From an uncultured Oscillospiraceae bacterium (GTDB taxonomy: Bacteria > Bacillota_A > Clostridia > Oscillospirales > Oscillospiraceae), in NCBI GenBank assembly GCA_934667865.1, contig CAKUMR010000048.1, forward strand, positions 1 through 7,701: DNA of 7,701 bases, given 5' to 3'. The translations under genes were made by a program, and so were the position numbers. The notes beneath the pieces were generated by a model, which did not search any database, was not told the DNA's origin, and saw nothing but the letters and a program-made list of their open reading frames with translations. Below, one piece after another: positions 1 to 6,023 of the stretch. Each line of letters begins with the position of its first letter. The stretch's first letter is position 1.

Positions 1-429
1 CATGACCTCCTCGATGCGCGCATCGAGCCGGTCGATCTTGTTGATGACGACAATGACCTTGTGGCCCAGCTCCAGCGCCTTTTGCAGCACGAAGCGGGTC
101 TGGGGCATGGGGCCTTCCGCCGCGTCCACCAGCAGGATGACGCCGTTGACCATCTTGAGGATGCGTTCCACCTCGCCGCCGAAGTCGGCGTGACCCGGCG
201 TGTCGACGATGTTGATCTTCGTGCCCTTATAGTGCACGGCGGTGTTTTTGGCAAGGATGGTGATGCCGCGCTCGCGCTCCAGATCGCCGGAGTCCATGAC
301 GCGGTCGACGACCGTCTGATTTTCGCGGTAGATGCCGCTCTGCTTGAGCATCTCGTCGACCAGCGTGGTCTTTCCGTGGTCAACGTGAGCGATAATTGCA
401 ATATTTCTGATGTTTTTCTGATCGTACAT
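1..429 (-). CDS. typA: TypA/BipA ribosome-binding GTPase, N-terminal part (3' end outside window)
   Basis: This is the first 143 residues of a translational GTPase of the TypA/BipA family, a protein of about 600 residues that binds the ribosome and is needed under cold and other stress. All the G-domain motifs expected here are visible: G1 AHVDHGKT (residues 14-21), the switch I RGITI with its Thr (about residue 57), G3 DTPGHADF (76-83) and G4 NKID (130-133). The start [22 protein letters not shown] is typical of TypA and differs from EF-G and LepA. Two in-frame ATGs exist, at 438 and 429. I chose 429 because the AGAAGGG at 446-440 is only one base from the ATG at 438 but ten from the one at 429. 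The gene is divergent from the response regulator and has its own promoter. The C-terminal domains lie beyond the left edge. Confidence 0.93.
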   Translation of the reverse strand, partial: MYDQKNIRNIAIIAHVDHGKTTLVDEMLKQSGIYRENQTVVDRVMDSGDLERERGITILAKNTAVHYKGTKINIVDTPGHADFGGEVERILKMVNGVILLVDAAEGPMPQTRFVLQKALELGHKVIVVINKIDRLDARIEEVM

Positions 430-451
430 ACCGTACATTCCCTTCTGTCTG

Positions 452-464
452 GCGGCCTCGCCGC
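452..464 (-). other. Small GC hairpin in the typA leader
   Basis: The arms GCGGC and GCCGC flank a 3-base loop within the predicted typA leader, a few bases upstream of the AGAAGGG ribosome binding site. There is no U-tract, so it is not a terminator. It could affect mRNA stability or translation, but a 5-bp stem in GC-rich DNA may be chance. Confidence 0.3.
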
Positions 465-498
465 AAATGAATATGATAGGATTCTCATTCAACTGTAA

Positions 499-527
499 AA
501 TATACCACATAAGTCCGGGAATCGCAA
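499..527 (-). promoter_or_regulatory. Sigma-A type promoter for typA
   Basis: On the minus strand, TTGCGA (527-522) is followed after 17 bases by TATATT (504-499), a good -35/-10 pair. Transcription would start near 492 and give a leader of about 60 bases before the typA start. The call rests on consensus match and spacing only. Confidence 0.6.
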
Positions 528-528
528 G

Positions 529-578
529 TAAAAACCGCGGATTTCCGCGAAAAAGTTCGCAGCCCCCGCGGGTTTTTA
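529..578. repeat. Imperfect inverted repeat between divergent promoters
   Basis: The left arm TAAAAACCGCGG (529-540) is nearly the reverse complement of the right arm CCGCGGGTTTTTA (566-578), with one extra G and a spacer of about 25 bases. It starts right beside the typA -35 box and ends just upstream of the response-regulator promoter. That position suits an operator or protein binding site. A transcription terminator makes little sense between divergent genes. No regulator is identified. Confidence 0.4.
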
Positions 579-585
579 CAAATTG

Positions 586-616
586 TTCACCCAAACCGGG
601 AAATTGCGGCTATAAT
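586..616 (+). promoter_or_regulatory. Putative promoter of the response regulator-kinase-HtrA-like operon
   Basis: A perfect TATAAT lies at 611-616. The -35 is less clear: TTCACC at 586-591 gives a 19-base spacer, while TTGTTC at 583-588 would be 22 bases away. Transcription would start near 623 and give a leader of about 50 bases. A perfect -10 with a weak -35 fits a promoter that needs an activator, possibly the encoded regulator itself, but this is inference. Confidence 0.5.
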
Positions 617-633
617 AAAGGAAAACGGGAAAG

Positions 634-650
634 GCCCCGGCTTCCGGGGC
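634..650 (+). other. GC-rich leader hairpin upstream of the response regulator
   Basis: The perfect 7-bp stem GCCCCGG/CCGGGGC closes a CTT loop. It lies about ten bases after the predicted transcription start and ends shortly before the AGAGGGGG ribosome binding site (659-666). No T-run follows, so it is not an intrinsic terminator. It may be a 5' stabiliser or affect translation initiation. Confidence 0.5.
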
Positions 651-673
651 AGAGAGAAAGAGGGGGAAATTCC

Positions 674-1363
674 ATGGCAAAAACCGTACTTATCGTTGAG
701 GACGACCGCAATATTGCCGATCTTCTCCGGCTGTATCTGGAAAAGGAGGGCTACGAGGTCGTGATCGCCCTCGACGGCCTGAAGGGCGTGGAGAAATTCC
801 GCGAGGTGCATCCCAGCCTGGTGCTGCTGGACGTGATGCTGCCCGGCATGGACGGCTGGGGCGTGTGCCGCACCATCCGCTCGGAGTCCAAAACGCCCAT
901 CATCATGCTGACGGCCAAGAGCGAAACCGAGGACAAGGTGTCCGGCCTCAAGCAGGGCGCCGACGACTATATCACCAAGCCCTTTGAGATGAAGGAGGTC
1001 CTTGCGCGCATCGAGGCCGTCCTGCGACGCAGCGGCATCGAGCCGGAAAAGGCCGCCCGCAAGCTGGTGTTCGACAAGCTCATCATCGACATGGATGCCT
1101 TTGAGCTGACGGTGGACGGCAAAAAAGTCCCCACGCCGCCGAAGGAGATGGAGCTTCTGTACCATCTGGCCTCCACGCCAAACCGTGTCTACACCCGCAA
1201 CCAGCTTCTCGATGAGGTCTGGGGCTTCGACTATTTCGGCGACACCCGCACGGTGGACGTACACATCAAGCGCCTGCGCGAAAAGCTGGAGGGCGTTTCC
1301 GACCAGTGGGAGCTGAAAACCGTCTGGGGCGTCGGCTATAAGTTCGAGGTGAACCCGAAATGA
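674..1363 (+). CDS. OmpR/PhoB-family response regulator
   Basis: This 229-residue protein is a DNA-binding regulator that is phosphorylated by its partner kinase. The receiver domain (about 1-118) has the acidic pair in VLIVEDD (E9, D10, D11), the phosphoacceptor D53 in LVLLDVMLPGMDG, T80 in IIMLTA and K102 in YITKPF, so the phosphorylation site is intact. The winged-helix domain (about 128-227) carries the usual PPKEMELLYHLA, VDVHIKRLREKLE and VWGVGYKF elements. The ATG at 674 follows AGAGGGGG (659-666). An in-frame ATG at 467 has no ribosome binding site and lies upstream of the promoter. The stop overlaps the kinase start (ATGA), which implies translational coupling. The protein resembles WalR, ResD, PhoP and CssR, but sequence alone does not fix which regulon it controls, so I give no symbol. 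Confidence 0.95.
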   Translation: MAKTVLIVEDDRNIADLLRLYLEKEGYEVVIALDGLKGVEKFREVHPSLVLLDVMLPGMDGWGVCRTIRSESKTPIIMLTAKSETEDKVSGLKQGADDYITKPFEMKEVLARIEAVLRRSGIEPEKAARKLVFDKLIIDMDAFELTVDGKKVPTPPKEMELLYHLASTPNRVYTRNQLLDEVWGFDYFGDTRTVDVHIKRLREKLEGVSDQWELKTVWGVGYKFEVNPK

Positions 1364-2784
1364 ACACCACCTTCCGGCGGCAGCTCACGCTGATGCTGTG
1401 CATCCTGCTGGCGGCGACCATCCTGCTGGGGCTGGCCTTCTGGTTTGTCTTTGACCGCTACGCGGCACGCAAGCAGGAAACCTCGCTGCAAAGCACCGCC
1501 GACACGGTCGCCTCGCTGACGCAGTTTTATTCCTCGACCCTGTCCATGTATCTGGACTGGGACTTCCGGCTGACCCTCTCGGCCGCCTCCGGCGCGTCGA
1601 AAAATGATGTGCTGCTGTGTACGACGGACGGGCAGGTCTTTCTGTGCGCGCAGGACGTGCAGGACTGCGAGCATATCGGAAAGAAGCTCAGTGAGTCTGC
1701 CGTAGAAGAAATCACAAAGCAGGGCAGCGCCGGCATAGACGACGCTGCGACGCTTCTCTACGGCGAAAAGCGGCTGGCCGTCGCGACCGCCGCCTATTCC
1801 TCCGACGGGACGCTCCTGTGTATCGTCGTCGCCTCGATGAAGCGCGCAGATCTGTCCGCCTTGACGGGCGGGACGCTGCGGCTGTTCATCCTGACGGCGC
1901 TGGCCGTCTTTCTGGTCGCGCTTCTGGCCATGCCCTACCTCACCCGCCGCGAGACCAAGCCCATCAAGGACATGGCCGCCGCCGCGCGCCAGCTTGCGCA
2001 CGGCAATCTCTCCGTCCGTGTGCCGACGGGCTACCAGAATGAGGAGATGGAGGAGCTGGCCGTGGCCTTCAACAACATGGCCGCGTCCGTCCAGAATTCG
2101 GAGACCATCCGGCAGGAGTTCGTCGCCAACGTCAGCCACGAGCTGAAAACGCCCATGACCACGATCGCGGGCTACCTCGACGGGATGCTCGACGGCACCA
2201 TTCCGCCGGAAAAGCACCGCACTTATATGGAGCTGGTTTCCACGGAGGTGCGCCGCCTGTCCCGCCTCGTGCGCAATATGCTCGATGTTGCACGGCTGAA
2301 GGATCAGGGCATCCCGCCCGACAAGCTGACCGACTTTGACATCTGCGAGGAGGCCGGGCAGGCACTGCTGAGCTTCGAGCAGCGCATCAACCAGAAGCAC
2401 CTCAACGTGGACATTGATATGCCGGAGTTCGGCCTGACCGTCCACGCCTTTGCCGACGCGGTGTCGCAGGTGATCTACAACCTGCTGGACAACGCCGTGA
2501 AGTTTATTGACGACGGCGGCACCCTGAGCATCCACGCCCGGCCGCAGGGCGGCAAGGCCGTCGTGAGCGTCGCCAACACCGGCCCGACGATCGACCCGGC
2601 GGAGCTGCCGCTGATCTTCGACCGCTTCCACAAGACGGATAAGAGCCGCTCCACTGACCGCGACGGTGTGGGGCTGGGCCTTTACATCGTCAAGACCATC
2701 GTTCTCGCCCATGGCGAGGACATCTACGTCACCAGCCGTGACGGAAAAACGGAATTTACCTTCACCATGCCGCTGAAGAAATAG
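1360..2784 (+). CDS. Membrane sensor histidine kinase
   Basis: This 474-residue kinase is the partner of the preceding regulator. In order it has a TM helix (about 9-31), an extracytoplasmic sensor region (about 32-172), a second TM helix (about 173-194), HAMP (about 195-245), a dimerisation/phosphoacceptor domain with H260 in VSHELKTPMTTIAGYLDG, and an ATPase domain (about 360-474). The N-box has N374 and N378 (VIYNLLDNAVKF), the F-box region is IFDRFHKTD, and the G2 box is DGVGLGLYIVK (435-445). The G1 box is ANTGPTI, with Asn (N406) where many kinases have the Asp of DxGxG. The sensor part has the pattern of a small Cache/PAS-like fold (LLCTTDGQVF, then HIGKKLS, ending TLLCIVVAS), and its ligand cannot be told. 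The start overlaps the regulator stop, with GAGGTG at 1346-1351 as the ribosome binding site. Confidence 0.95.
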   Translation: MNTTFRRQLTLMLCILLAATILLGLAFWFVFDRYAARKQETSLQSTADTVASLTQFYSSTLSMYLDWDFRLTLSAASGASKNDVLLCTTDGQVFLCAQDVQDCEHIGKKLSESAVEEITKQGSAGIDDAATLLYGEKRLAVATAAYSSDGTLLCIVVASMKRADLSALTGGTLRLFILTALAVFLVALLAMPYLTRRETKPIKDMAAAARQLAHGNLSVRVPTGYQNEEMEELAVAFNNMAASVQNSETIRQEFVANVSHELKTPMTTIAGYLDGMLDGTIPPEKHRTYMELVSTEVRRLSRLVRNMLDVARLKDQGIPPDKLTDFDICEEAGQALLSFEQRINQKHLNVDIDMPEFGLTVHAFADAVSQVIYNLLDNAVKFIDDGGTLSIHARPQGGKAVVSVANTGPTIDPAELPLIFDRFHKTDKSRSTDRDGVGLGLYIVKTIVLAHGEDIYVTSRDGKTEFTFTMPLKK

Positions 2785-2798
2785 CGGCAGGCGACCCC

Positions 2799-2808
2799 AA
2801 AGGAGGTG
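2799..2808 (+). promoter_or_regulatory. Near-perfect ribosome binding site of the HtrA-like gene
   Basis: AAAGGAGGTG matches the 16S rRNA tail almost fully and lies 7 bases before the ATG at 2816. It fixes the start and predicts strong translation relative to the regulator and kinase. The 31-base gap after the kinase stop contains nothing else. Confidence 0.85.
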
Positions 2809-2815
2809 TGCAGCT

Positions 2816-4054
2816 ATGGATGATTTGACGCCGATGGACCCGGAATACCGCGAAGCGCCGCCGGAAGCCCCGCAGGAAACGCCCTGCTATTACGGCACCG
2901 GCCGCCAGCCGGAAAAGCGCCCGTCGCATTTCCCGATCATTCTCGTCCTGATCTGCCTGCTGACGCTGGCAAATCTCGTCACCGTATTTGCACTTCTTGA
3001 ACTCAAACGAACCCAGACGGTGCAGAATCCCTCTGCCAAGGGCGACGACGAGCTCGTCGCCGTTCTGCCCTCGCAGGACCCGCAGACCGGCACAGACAGT
3101 CTGCAAGGCACGTCCGAAGGTGAGCAGATGGTCCTGCACGCATCCGACGGCGCGCTTTCGCTGCGCGAGCTGTACCAGAAAGTCATGCCCGGCGTTGTGA
3201 CCGTGCTGGCCGGGGACGACCGCGCCGGAGCCGGCGTGGTGCTCACCGCCGACGGCTATATCATCACCAACGCCCGCACGGTGCAGTCCAATGCCGCGCT
3301 GCGCATCCGCACGAACGACGGCGATGTCTGCGACGCGCGCCTCATCGGCGCCGACAGCGCCAGCGATCTTGCCGTCCTGAAGGCAGACGGCGTTGCCTTG
3401 ACCCCGGCGGAATTCGGCGATTCGGACGAATTGCAGCCGGGCGACAGCGTTGTGGCCATCAGCAACCCCTTCGGGCAGGAGCTGAGCGCGACCATGTCGC
3501 AGGGCATCATCGCCGCGGTGAATGATAACATCGAGCTGTCCGGGCGGCAGATCAGCATCCTGCAGACCGATGCCGCGCTGGATGCCGCCAATGCCGGCGG
3601 GCCGCTGTTCAATGCCTGCGGGCAGGTAATCGGCTTCAACGTCGACCGTGTCGGCTCGCTGGTGTCCTACGAAACGGTGTCCGGCATCGGCTTTGCCATC
3701 CCCACGCGGGACGCGAAGGCCATTGTGATGGAGCTGATTGCCGACGGCCGGGCTTCCGGTCGCGTCACCCTAGGCCTGACGGTCATGGACATCCCCTCCG
3801 GAGCGCGCGTCTTCTGGAAGCTGCCCTACGGCGTGATGGTGTACAGCATTGAGCCCGACAGCGCGGCCTACCGCGCGGGTCTGCGCCGGGGCGATGTGAT
3901 CTTGCAGCTGGACGATAGCGCCGTGCAGAATGCGGAGGATTTTGATTCTGCGCTGAGCGCGTATCAGGCCGGGCAGACCGTGCGGGTGTTCATCTACCGC
4001 GGTGGCAGCCGGTACTATGCGGATCTCGTCTTGCAGGATGCGAAAAGTGCATGA
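2816..4054 (+). CDS. HtrA/DegP-like (S1C) membrane protein with PDZ domain; predicted pseudoprotease
   Basis: This 412-residue protein has a cytoplasmic N-terminal tail rich in Pro and acidic residues (1-38), one TM helix (about 39-61), an extracytoplasmic linker (about 65-115), a trypsin-like HtrA domain (about 116-312) and a PDZ domain (about 318-408, with YGVMVYSIEPDSAAYRAGLRRGDVI-type core). HtrA landmarks are clear: GAGVVLTADGYIITN, SDLAVLKAD, VVAISNPFG, TMSQGIIAAVN, ILQTDAALDAAN and GIGFAIP. Two of the three catalytic residues are changed. The His of TNAHV is R154 (codon 3275-3277) and the Ser of GNSGGPL is A260 (ANAGGPL, codon 3593-3595). Only D184 remains. Each change is reachable by a single base step from the usual codons. 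The reading frame is intact and strongly translated, so this looks like a maintained non-proteolytic protein rather than a decayed gene. It shares the operon with the two-component pair and may be its target, sensor partner or regulator. Confidence 0.9.
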   Translation: MDDLTPMDPEYREAPPEAPQETPCYYGTGRQPEKRPSHFPIILVLICLLTLANLVTVFALLELKRTQTVQNPSAKGDDELVAVLPSQDPQTGTDSLQGTSEGEQMVLHASDGALSLRELYQKVMPGVVTVLAGDDRAGAGVVLTADGYIITNARTVQSNAALRIRTNDGDVCDARLIGADSASDLAVLKADGVALTPAEFGDSDELQPGDSVVAISNPFGQELSATMSQGIIAAVNDNIELSGRQISILQTDAALDAANAGGPLFNACGQVIGFNVDRVGSLVSYETVSGIGFAIPTRDAKAIVMELIADGRASGRVTLGLTVMDIPSGARVFWKLPYGVMVYSIEPDSAAYRAGLRRGDVILQLDDSAVQNAEDFDSALSAYQAGQTVRVFIYRGGSRYYADLVLQDAKSA

Positions 4055-4086
4055 AAAACCACGGGTCGAAAGACCCGTGGTTTTTT
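4054..4086. terminator. Bidirectional intrinsic terminator between the HtrA-like gene and ade
   Basis: A perfect 9-bp stem, CCACGGGTC (4059-4067) with GACCCGTGG (4072-4080), closes a GAAA tetraloop. It is flanked by five As (4054-4058) and six Ts (4081-4086), so a U-tract follows the hairpin on both strands. It begins at the last base of the HtrA-like stop codon and lies ten bases past the ade stop, serving both convergent genes. Confidence 0.92.
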
Positions 4087-4096
4087 GTTCTGATTT

Positions 4097-5830
4097 TCAA
4101 ATATACTGCTGCTTGATCACGTCGATGACGCCGCGCGTCGTCAGACGCAGGGTCGGAATGACCGGCAGCGACATGAACGACAGCGTCATGAAGGGGTCAA
4201 TACCGCGGGAAACGCCCATCTCAAAGGCAAGCTCCTTCGCACGCTCCAGCTTTTCGTTGACCGTGACGAGGCTTTCCTCGCTCATGATACCTGCAATCTC
4301 CAGCACCACGCCGCCGAGCAGCTTTCCGTCCTCGACGACGGCGATGCCGCCGTGATGCTCCACGATGGCATTGGCCGCGCAGGCCATATCCTCCTCGTTC
4401 GTGCCGACGACGATGATATTGTGCGAATCGTGGGAAATGGAGGTGGCGACCGCGCCGCGCTTGAGGCCGTAGCCCTGTAAATAGCCAAGGCCGATGTGAT
4501 GCGTGTTCTTATGCCGCTCGATGACGGCGATTTTCAGAATGTCCTTTTCGACATCCACGCCGCTGGCATAGCCGTTGTCCGTGGAAACGATCTCTCCTGG
4601 CACCAGACCGATCACGCCGCGCGGGCGCTCATCCTTGAAGTCCTCCGCGCTCAGATGCGCCACATGGAAGGTGTCGTGCGCGCGCTTGACCAGATAGTCG
4701 TCGATCTCCGGCGCGGGGAAGTCCTGCACCTCGCCGTTCTTGCAGGTCAGAACGCCCTTCTTGTAGACCAGCTCGACGTTGAAGCTCTCAAAGCTGTCGA
4801 TGATCGCGAAGTCCGCCAGATAGCCGGGCGCGATCGCGCCGCGGTTGTTCAGCGCGAAGTAGCGCGCGGGGTTGTGGCAGGCGGTCTTGACCGCGACGAT
4901 GGGGTCGACGCCGTAGGAGATGGCCTTTTTGATAATATAGTCGATGTGACCCTTTTCCAGCAGGTCGTTGGGGTGCTTGTCATCGGTGCAGAACATACAG
5001 CGGTCGTAATACGGCTGCTTGAGCAGATCGACCAGCGCCTCCAGATTCTTCGCGGCTGTACCGTCGCGAATCATGATGAACTGGCCGTTGCGCAGCTTGG
5101 CCATGGCATCCTCGATGTCCGAGCATTCGTGGTCGGAATAGACGCCCGCGGCGATGTAGGCCGCAAGATCCTTGTCGCGGATACCGGGCGCGTGGCCGTC
5201 GATCTTCTTGTGATGCGCCTGCGCCGCGACGATCTTGGAAATGACCTCCGCGTCGCCGTTGATCACGCCGACGAAATTCATCATCTCGGCAAGACCCTGC
5301 ACGCGGCCGTGCTCATAGAACGAGTCGATCGCGCGGTAGTCAAGGTTCGCGCCGGACTCATCCAGCGGCGTTGCCGGAACGCAGCTCGGCAGCATGAAGC
5401 GCACGTCGATGGGCAGGCCCTCGGTGGCCTGGAGCATATAGTCGATGCCGTCGGTGCCCATGACGTTGGTGATCTCATGGGGGTCGGTAATGACCGTGGT
5501 CGTGCCGTGCGGCAGGACGGCTCTGGCGAATTCCTTGGGGGAAACCAGCGAGGATTCCAGATGGATATGTGCGTCGACGAAGCCGGGGCAGACGATCTTG
5601 CCGCTGACGTCGACCTCCGTTTCGCCCTCGTAGCTGCCCATGCCGACGATCTGACCCTTGGCGACGGCAATGTCGCCCTGACACAGCTCATTGGAAAAGA
5701 CATTGACATACGTGGCGTTCTTCAGAACCAGATCCGCCTTTTTCCGTCCGGCGGCGACGTCCACGAGATGCTGCTTTTTCATCAGCTTGCGCTGAATTCG
5801 AGCGGCGTAAGTTTCATTTTGTACTGCCAT
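4097..5830 (-). CDS. ade: Adenine deaminase (AdeC type)
   Basis: This enzyme hydrolyses adenine to hypoxanthine and ammonia in purine salvage, and is a cytoplasmic metal-dependent amidohydrolase. The 577-residue length fits the bacterial Ade family. Visible motifs are the metal-binding HxH in DAHIHLESS (H88, H90), TDPHEITNVMG (H118, E119), DGHAPG (H213), SDHE (H234) and CTDDKHP (D283, D284). The amidohydrolase barrel is followed by the family-specific C-terminal domain with RHKNTHHIGLGYLQGYG and SISHDSHN. I chose the ATG at 5830 because AGAAAGGA lies about ten bases upstream. An in-frame ATG at 5857 adds nine residues but has no ribosome binding site. The gene has its own promoter, divergent from queH, and ends at the shared terminator. 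No purine riboswitch is visible in the roughly 57-base leader. The neighbours are not purine genes. Confidence 0.96.
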   Translation of the reverse strand: MAVQNETYAARIQRKLMKKQHLVDVAAGRKKADLVLKNATYVNVFSNELCQGDIAVAKGQIVGMGSYEGETEVDVSGKIVCPGFVDAHIHLESSLVSPKEFARAVLPHGTTTVITDPHEITNVMGTDGIDYMLQATEGLPIDVRFMLPSCVPATPLDESGANLDYRAIDSFYEHGRVQGLAEMMNFVGVINGDAEVISKIVAAQAHHKKIDGHAPGIRDKDLAAYIAAGVYSDHECSDIEDAMAKLRNGQFIMIRDGTAAKNLEALVDLLKQPYYDRCMFCTDDKHPNDLLEKGHIDYIIKKAISYGVDPIVAVKTACHNPARYFALNNRGAIAPGYLADFAIIDSFESFNVELVYKKGVLTCKNGEVQDFPAPEIDDYLVKRAHDTFHVAHLSAEDFKDERPRGVIGLVPGEIVSTDNGYASGVDVEKDILKIAVIERHKNTHHIGLGYLQGYGLKRGAVATSISHDSHNIIVVGTNEEDMACAANAIVEHHGGIAVVEDGKLLGGVVLEIAGIMSEESLVTVNEKLERAKELAFEMGVSRGIDPFMTLSFMSLPVIPTLRLTTRGVIDVIKQQYI

Positions 5831-5894
5831 AGACACATCATCCTTTCTGAATTCCACATCAGGCGACGAATCGCGTCAGGTTGGTATTGCATTC

Positions 5895-5924
5895 ATCTTA
5901 TCACAAAAGCCCTGATTTGTCCAA
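5895..5924 (-). promoter_or_regulatory. Putative promoter of ade
   Basis: On the minus strand TAAGAT (5900-5895) is preceded by TGA, an extended -10 (TGnTAAGAT). A -35 lies 17-18 bases upstream, read as TTGGAC (5924-5919) or TGGACA (5923-5918). Transcription would start near 5888, about 57 bases before the chosen ade start. Confidence 0.55.
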
Positions 5925-5968
5925 ACGGAAAAGTGTACAAATTTCTGGGGCGATTTTTGACACAGGCG

Positions 5969-5997
5969 TTGCCCCGCCCCGCCCGCCGTGCTATAAT
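5969..5997 (+). promoter_or_regulatory. Putative promoter of queH, extended -10
   Basis: TATAAT (5992-5997) is preceded by TGC, an extended -10. TTGCCC (5969-5974) lies 17 bases upstream as a moderate -35, and the spacer is very rich in C and G. The start would be near 6004, leaving only about 20 bases before the ATG at 6024. That leader is too short for a preQ1 riboswitch. Confidence 0.6.
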
Positions 5998-6023
5998 AGA
6001 CCGCAGGGAAAGGGGAGGTTAGC

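Noticed and set aside
466..492. TGAAT/ATTCA inverted repeat in the typA leader
   Set aside because: The arms are five A/T-rich bases with a long loop, easily expected by chance.
467..673. Upstream extension of the response regulator to an ATG at 467
   Set aside because: The extension has no ribosome binding site, lies upstream of the likely promoter and does not resemble a receiver domain. The ATG at 674 follows AGAGGGGG and begins the receiver fold directly.
1336..2712. 458-codon open frame on the minus strand across the histidine kinase
   Set aside because: It is fully antisense to a clearly recognised kinase, its protein is rich in R, G, Q, V and H as GC-rich shadow frames are, it has no recognisable domain, and it would read through the regulator-kinase junction.
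2816..4054. Calling the HtrA-like gene a pseudogene
   Set aside because: There is no frameshift or internal stop, the ribosome binding site is strong, and fold motifs outside the triad are intact. A maintained non-catalytic protein fits better.
5831..5857. Longer start for adenine deaminase at 5857
   Set aside because: No ribosome binding site precedes it, whereas AGAAAGGA fits the ATG at 5830, which gives the usual family length.
5957..5962. Consensus TTGACA as the queH -35
   Set aside because: It lies 29 bases from the TATAAT at 5992, too far for sigma-A, and no -10 sits 17 bases after it. TTGCCC at 5969 has the right spacing.
4496..6022. 508-codon open frame on the plus strand across adenine deaminase
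   Set aside because: It is the complement of the ade gene with repetitive V/D/R/A composition and no domain, and it also runs through both intergenic promoters. It is an open frame created by codon bias.
5831..6023. Possible purine or preQ1 riboswitch upstream of ade or queH
   Set aside because: The predicted leaders are about 57 and 20 bases, and I see no aptamer-like pairing, pseudoknot elements or attenuator with T-run.
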